NCBI GenBank assembly: GCA_944990035.1
Contig: CALYLX010000117.1
Coordinates: 1 to 64,000, forward strand
Reading direction: 5' to 3'
Source of the DNA: Clitopilus passeckerianus
Lineage: Eukaryota; Basidiomycota; Agaricomycetes; Agaricales; Entolomataceae
Length of the DNA: 64,000 bases
The notes beneath the pieces were generated by a model, which saw nothing but the letters and a program-made list of their open reading frames with translations, was not told the origin of the DNA and made no database searches. The translations under genes and the position numbers were made by a program. Positions 58,712 to 64,000 of this stretch are shown here, in pieces; positions within the stretch are counted from its first letter, which is position 1, and each line of letters starts with the position of its first letter.

Positions 58712-61026
58712 ATGTCAAATTCTCTCTCCAAAGAAGAAAATCCCAGTGACTTAGATGAGTCGAAGGGCTCCAACTCCGTTGCTATCTCAACTAGGGAAGT
58801 CGACACAGCTGCAGCAATTGCTGAGCCTGGTGAGTGCGAGAACCTGGATCCAGCAGAGGCATTGAGGATAAGGTCGGGCGTCTTTAAAATGCGTCCTCGG
58901 ACTGTTATCCTAGCACTTCGTTCATCTTTGTTCTTTAAACAGATGGAAGATCGACCTCTACATTCTCCCTTTGATGTGCAGTACGCATTCTACAACCCCA
59001 AGTTGTTCCATTTATGACCCTCAAACTTCTGGGATTCTCACTAGTTGTCTATTTAATCCAATTTATGGACAAGACCACTTTGGGTGCCTCGGCAATACTG
59101 GGAATAAGGTGGGCCCTTATTGTTTGACTCAATATTTTTTCTTTGTGCTTATCGTTGAGATAGGGAGGCGACACATTTAACCACCAATCAGTAAGTACGA
59201 TGTATTAGCCTTCTTTGGCCTCCGAACTGGAATTCGAGTTAAAGTGGCTTTCTGGACGCTCTTTTAGATACAACTGGTACGAAACTCCTAACATTCACAT
59301 GTGCTACTACTACTAATCGCTCAAACTTCATTCAGGCTAGGAACAGTTTTCTACCTAAGCTATCTGGCATTTGAGTTTCCTCAAAATATTGCGCTTCAGA
59401 GATTTCCTGTTGGAAAGTGGCTCAGGTCTGCTTAATTCTCTCGTTCTGTTTACCCTTATACCCAAGCCAAGTCATACTAGCTTGAACCTATTTACATGGG
59501 GCATCGCCCTTTGTGCTCATGCAGCTTGTAAGAAATTTGCTGGCCTATTCGTTGCTCGCTTGGTTCTGGGAATGTGCGAGGGTTCCGTTACGACAGGCTT
59601 TATGATTGTCACATCGATGTTTTACACTCGCCCAGAGCAGACAAAGAGGGTGGGATATTGGTGTGAATGGCACATTTTATACCAAACACGCTGAATGACC
59701 GACCATACTTGTCTCGTAGTCCTCATGAGTGGCGCGGCTCAGATTATAACCGGATTCATCGGCTTCGGGTCTCTACACATTCAAACGAAAGGGTTTGAGC
59801 CTTGGCAATGGTATGAAACTTTGTTTACCATTCTCTGTGTGCTGGGTCTCATCCGAGCGTAGGCTCATGGTTATAACTGGAACCATCACACTTATTGTTG
59901 CAGTCGTGTTTGCGTGAGCATCCTTTCTTGTGTGTCAACACCTTGACTTAAATGGATATTTCATTCCAGCTTCCTCTTTCCGGATTCGCCGGTCAATGCG
60001 TGGTTTTTGACCCGTGAGGAGAAAATTATTGCAATCCAACGCATAAGGGTCAACCAAACGGGGGTCGAGAACAAACTGTTCAAACCCGAACAGTACGAAT
60101 ATTCTCTTTCACACGCGTTTATTCACGCTCATGCTGGTACTGTAGAATGGTAGAAGCTTTCCGCGATCCCAAGACGTGGATGTTTGCCCTTTTTGCAGCG
60201 CTGGATAATGTCCCAACGTCCTTGCTTAACCAACGGCAGATAATCGTTTCATCCTTCGGCTTCACGCCTCTTCAGACGACTTTACTCGGCTGTGTTGTCG
60301 GTGCCATCGACATCGTTGCCAATTGGACGGGTGCTACCATTGCATCTCGGGTTCCGAACAGTATTGGCTACACTGCGATGGTATATATGGTTCCCAACGT
60401 TCTGAGTACGCTTTTGGTCCAACTTCTTCCATGGACGAATAAGATCGGCCTCCTGTGTAGTGTGTGGTTGACAGGTATGAAGACTTTGCCATGGCTAGTG
60501 ACACTGAGCGAGAAAATATTCCAGCTATCGGGTCGACTTCATTCATGCTCGCACTTTCCTGGATCACCAATGTCACTGCTGGACACACTAAGAGAGTTAC
60601 CGTGAACGCTGTCGTACTTTCAGCTTATTGCATCGGCAATGCGGCTGCCCCTTTCATGTGGCAAGCCAAGTATCGCCCTAGGTATGTAACTCCTCATTCT
60701 GACTGGTGTGAGGCGCTGAGTTTGTTGAAGAAACCATGTACCCTGGACTATCATTGGCATCTGTTATTTCTTGTGCATCGTGGTGCTGGGGCTGATTAGG
60801 TGGCACCTAGCACGGGAGAATAGAAGGCGAGACAACGAGCCCCGATACATCCCGAATGAGGATGTCTATATCGAGAAGCACATCGGAGGAGTGAAAACGA
60901 GAGTGCGAGTTGCAAAGGTATGACCTCTAGCCAGTTCCTTTGAGAATCTCCCGACCCGACCCATTCTTGCAGGAATTTCTGGATTTGACTGACATTCAAA
61001 ACCGAGAGTTCCGCTACAGTTTTTGA
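58712..61026 (+). CDS. MFS transporter 2, tandem paralogue of transporter 1
   Basis: ATG at 58712, TGA at 61024-61026, with the same exon pattern as transporter 1. Motifs: LDPAEALRIR, KIDLYILPLMC, VYLIQFMDKTTLGASAILGI, EATHLTTNQYNWLGTVFYLS, FPQNIALQRFPVGKW, MCEGSVTTGFMIVTSMFYTR, FPDSPVNAWFLTREEKII, VEAFRDPKTWMFALFAALDN, SWITNVTAGHTKRVTVNAV and EFLDLTDIQNREFRYSF. About 500 residues, twelve expected membrane segments. Introns differ in sequence though exons are alike, so the duplication is not recent. Frame is intact. Substrate unknown, same family of organic-anion symporters. Confidence 0.87.
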
Positions 61027-61384
61027 ATGTTGGATGGACTCGGACACTTGAGATAGATCGGATTGCTTGAGCCCTTCTGCGTATTCGGATGTCTGTGTAA
61101 ATGGGCTTGTGAGAGTGTTTGTGACCTCTTAATTCCGTGGGTACATAGCCTCTAGAGTACTTATGGTCGCCCGGTTCTCGGCCATCTGGGCCAACGACCA
61201 ACGTTGAAAAATGGCGAAGTTTAGCCAGGTCTTCGAGTCGGACCGTTCCCACCGGTCAATGTAGCCATCCCCATGCGGACATTTCTCCGCAACCGGCTGT
61301 TGATGTTCCTCGAAATCACCTGCATAACGGCTGTTCAGAGTCAACCTTTCTCATCGTAAAAGGGTTGCCGTCCTTTTACTTTGG
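61027..61384. other. Intergenic region upstream of the carnitine acetyltransferase
   Basis: About 360 bases, presumably the promoter. No clear TATA box recognised. Confidence 0.4.
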
Positions 61385-63672
61385 ATGATGCTACGAGTTC
61401 GCAGTCTCTCCAAGTCAGTTCTGCCCTCTCCCTTCAGTCTTCTAGCACGAAGATCCGTCATGACAACACCTCACCGCCTTTCGGAACGCCCGAAAGAGTG
61501 GAAGAAAGCTGCACCAGAGCTTCTCTTCGATGGCAAGGCTCAGAACTTGTCTCGGCTTCCGGTGCCAAACCTAGAGGATACTTTGACAAAGTTAAAAGAG
61601 AGCTTGGTACCCATTGCTTGGAGCAAGGAAGAATTGGATGGAGTTTATCAAAAGATTGACGAGTTTGCTACGACCCAAGGGCCGGAGCTTCACCAAAGGC
61701 TACTCAAGAGGGCCGAGGAGACACCACACTGGCTTGAAGAGTGGTGGGATGATACGGGATATCTAGGCTATCGCGATTCAGTAAGTCACATCGACACGAA
61801 AATGAGGCGAGGAACTTATCCCGTTGACGTGCTTAGGTTGTTATCAACGTTTCTTATTACTGTGCGTCTGATTGGACCGCTTTATAGCTGAGGACGGGTT
61901 AGAAAGGGCTGATACTTCCCCGTTATAGACGGTTTCGATGCCCACCCATCTCATCTCAGGCAAACCCCTGCAAATCGGGCTGCAAGCATTGCTCGTGCAG
62001 CCATGATATTCCGCAAAAACTTGAAGAACGGCCTAGTCAAGGCTGAAGGAACCAAGGAAGGTCCCTTCTGCATGGATACATACCGGTGGGTCACACTCAT
62101 ATTCTCCTGGCTCCATGCATTGTTGACATATGCTTTCTACGCTGATAGGTGGATGTTTGATTGTTGCCGTATACCCGGGCCTCAAGGTCTAGACTGGAGC
62201 ACAAGCTACGCCAAGGACCATCCAACTGGTGATTCGGGACACATTATCGTGTTCCGAAGGAACCAGCCCTGGAAGGTCAATGTTACAAAGGATGGAAGAA
62301 TTCTCAGCACGGAAGAAATCGAGAGGCAGATTCAACACATTTATGACAATACCGCTCAGACATACCCTGGCGTTGGCGTTCTGGTAGCTTCAAACCGAGA
62401 CATCTGGGCTACCGTCAGTCACATAGTCTGCTCTTGATAATTTCACTCTAACTAACGCCATCAAAGGATTATACCAACCTCGCAGCCAGCTCCCATAATG
62501 CATCCATCCTTAAGGCCATTGAATCTGCAGCTTTCACCATCTCCCTTGATGCCACACAGCCCACCGGCTTTGTTGAACGCAGCCGTGCTCTCTGGCACGG
62601 TGAGCTCGTTGACCATAAACCTATTGGCCTCCACAACCGATGGGTGGACAAACCAGTTGAATTCATTGTCTATGATAATATGACTGCTGGAATCATGGGT
62701 GAACATTCAGTCATGGATGGTACGCCCACTGTTCGGCTCTGCGACGATGTCCTAGATATGCTCGCCGACGGGGCGTTCGATCATGGTATCCCCGCTTCGG
62801 CTGTCCCCCCTGCACCTCAGCCTCTGGACTGGGAGATCAACCCCACCATCACCCAGGCCATTGAGAAGGCGGACAAAGCTGCCTTTGAGCTCATCTCGGA
62901 CCACGAGCTTGGCTTCCTTCGCACGTCTTACGGAAAAGCTTCCATTAAGAAGTTCGGTGTTAGCCCAGATTCCTGGGCTCAAATGATTGTCCAGTTGGCT
63001 TACCGTCGTCTCATCGGAGCTGACGCCAAGAGGATTGGAGGCACTTACGAGGCTGCCACGACGAGGAAGTTCTTCAAAGGAAGGACTGAGACGATTAGGG
63101 TTGTCAGTAGCGAATCCGATGCATGGGTCAGGAGCATGGATGATCCCAGGGTCAGCAACGAGGAGAGGAAGCAGCTGCTCATGGCTGCTGCGAAGAAACA
63201 TGTTAGCCTTGCTAAGGCTGGCGGTCAAGGACTGGGTGTTGACAGACACATGTTCGGTAGGTCACCGGTCTTTCGTTGGTTTTACTTTTATGGCTGAATA
63301 CTCTTTGAAGGCTTGAAGAAGAGCTTGAAAGAAGGAGAGTCTCTTCCCGCTGTCTTTAGCGATCCGGTCTACGGAAGGTCAAGCTACTGGGCATTGAGTA
63401 CATCGGCGATCTTCTCCAAGCACTTTGAAGTCTATGGGTGGGGAGAAGTCGTCCCAGACGGCTTTGGTGTTGCCTACATGACAGGATTTGATAGTATGTT
63501 GCTGCTGTTTTGTGTGGTTTCACGATTCTAATCCCCTCCTGCAGATTATCTCCAATATACCGTCACGTCGAGGAAGGACATGCCGAATGCCAAGTTCTGC
63601 GAGGAGATTTCCAAGGCAGCCCAAGATCTTTATGATTTATATGTAGCTGACTCGACCAAGTCAAAGCTATAG
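61385..63672 (+). CDS. CAT2: Carnitine O-acetyltransferase
   Basis: About seven exons, ATG at 61385 and TAG at 63670-63672, ~650 residues. The N-terminus MMLRVRSLSKSVLPSPFSLL, basic and Ser/Leu-rich, looks like a mitochondrial presequence; a second Met (MTTPHRLSERP) could give the peroxisomal form. The enzyme ends in SKL, a type 1 peroxisomal targeting signal (TKSKL). Choline/carnitine acyltransferase motifs: LPVPNLEDTLTKLKES, WWDDTGYLGYRDSVVINVSY, FCMDTYRWMFDCCRIPG and MTAGIMGEHSVMDGTP (catalytic His in EHSVMDG). Later motifs are ERSRALWHGEL, FGVSPDSWAQMIVQLAYRR, TYEAATTRKFFKGRTE and YWALSTSAIFSKHF. It shuttles acetyl units as acetylcarnitine between peroxisomes and mitochondria. Ending in SKL with an N-terminal leader fits the yeast dual-targeted enzyme. 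Confidence 0.92.
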
Positions 63673-63920
63673 ACATGGGATGATTTCAACATCAAGGGAC
63701 TAAGGAGCTTTCACTTTCATGGTAGAACAAAGATGGGCCGCCACAATTTTGTCTACGCTAGATAGAAGAATCTATGAAATTGGCTACCCTTGAGGTTCGA
63801 GTAAACCTGAGCACAAGTTGAATGTGGGTATGGTATTGCCGGATTTCCCACGTCTGTTCTTTCTTTTCATTGGATCGCAACCTCTAGATTCCTGTAATTT
63901 TTCAATTGAAATTCGCCAAA

Positions 63921-64000
63921 ATGCCTGCGAGGTTCGAGCCAGCCGCAATAAGGAACAAAATGAAGAGGGAGGATGTGGTCAGGAAGGCGAAGAAGGCGAA
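63921..64000 (+). CDS. Start of a gene, possibly ribosome production factor (Brix)
   Basis: Only the first 26 codons are inside the window. The sequence begins MPARFEPAAIRNKMKREDVV and continues with a Lys/Arg-rich stretch. The IRNKMKREDV pattern followed by basic residues resembles the N-terminus of RPF1-type Brix proteins of 60S assembly, but too little is present to be sure. Confidence 0.4.
   Translation, partial: MPARFEPAAIRNKMKREDVVRKAKKA

Overview
The window is nuclear DNA of a filamentous basidiomycete, most likely an Agaricomycete. The evidence is compact genes with many 45-70 nt GT-AG introns, one-codon first exons in ribosomal protein genes, F-box/LRR-like orphan proteins and basidiomycete-style secreted proteins. 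There are no prokaryotic features, no CRISPR array, no intact tRNA or rRNA gene and no intact transposon.

Layout. 1-12 kb: four relatives of an undescribed family of small secreted proteins rich in Tyr, Gly, His, Asp and Lys. One is a decayed copy on the + strand at the left edge; three are in tandem on the - strand. Two disordered genes in divergent orientation lie between them (1.4-7.1 kb). 12-20.3 kb: the tRNA m7G methyltransferase subunit TRM82, then three tandem GFO/IDH/MocA dehydrogenases. 20.3-29 kb: a BolA-like gene, a disordered orphan gene, PAF1, ribosomal protein eL43, an F-box-like gene and a SEC14/SFH5-like lipid transfer protein. 28.8-39.6 kb: a triose-phosphate-transporter family protein, a secreted beta-lactamase-like serine hydrolase, ribosomal protein eS4, the PSO2/SNM1 cross-link repair nuclease and a class III aminotransferase. 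39.8-53 kb: a UFD4/TRIP12-type HECT ubiquitin ligase, an F-box/LRR-like gene, RDS3/PHF5A and a PB1 plus five-ZZ-finger protein resembling p62/NBR1. 53.5-64 kb: an alcohol acetyltransferase, two tandem MFS anion permeases, a carnitine acetyltransferase and the start of a likely Brix-domain gene.

Most of the window is ordinary euchromatic housekeeping DNA with convergent and divergent pairs. The left 12 kb is the accessory part. The three tandem secreted-protein genes share exon structure, a conserved Lys-Arg site and a matching promoter layout, so they look co-expressed and probably dibasic-processed. Several genes, mostly in the left 22 kb, carry apparent single-base indels, often at mononucleotide runs. 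Whether these are real decay or assembly error decides how many of the pseudogene calls stand. At least five introns use GC-AG splice sites.
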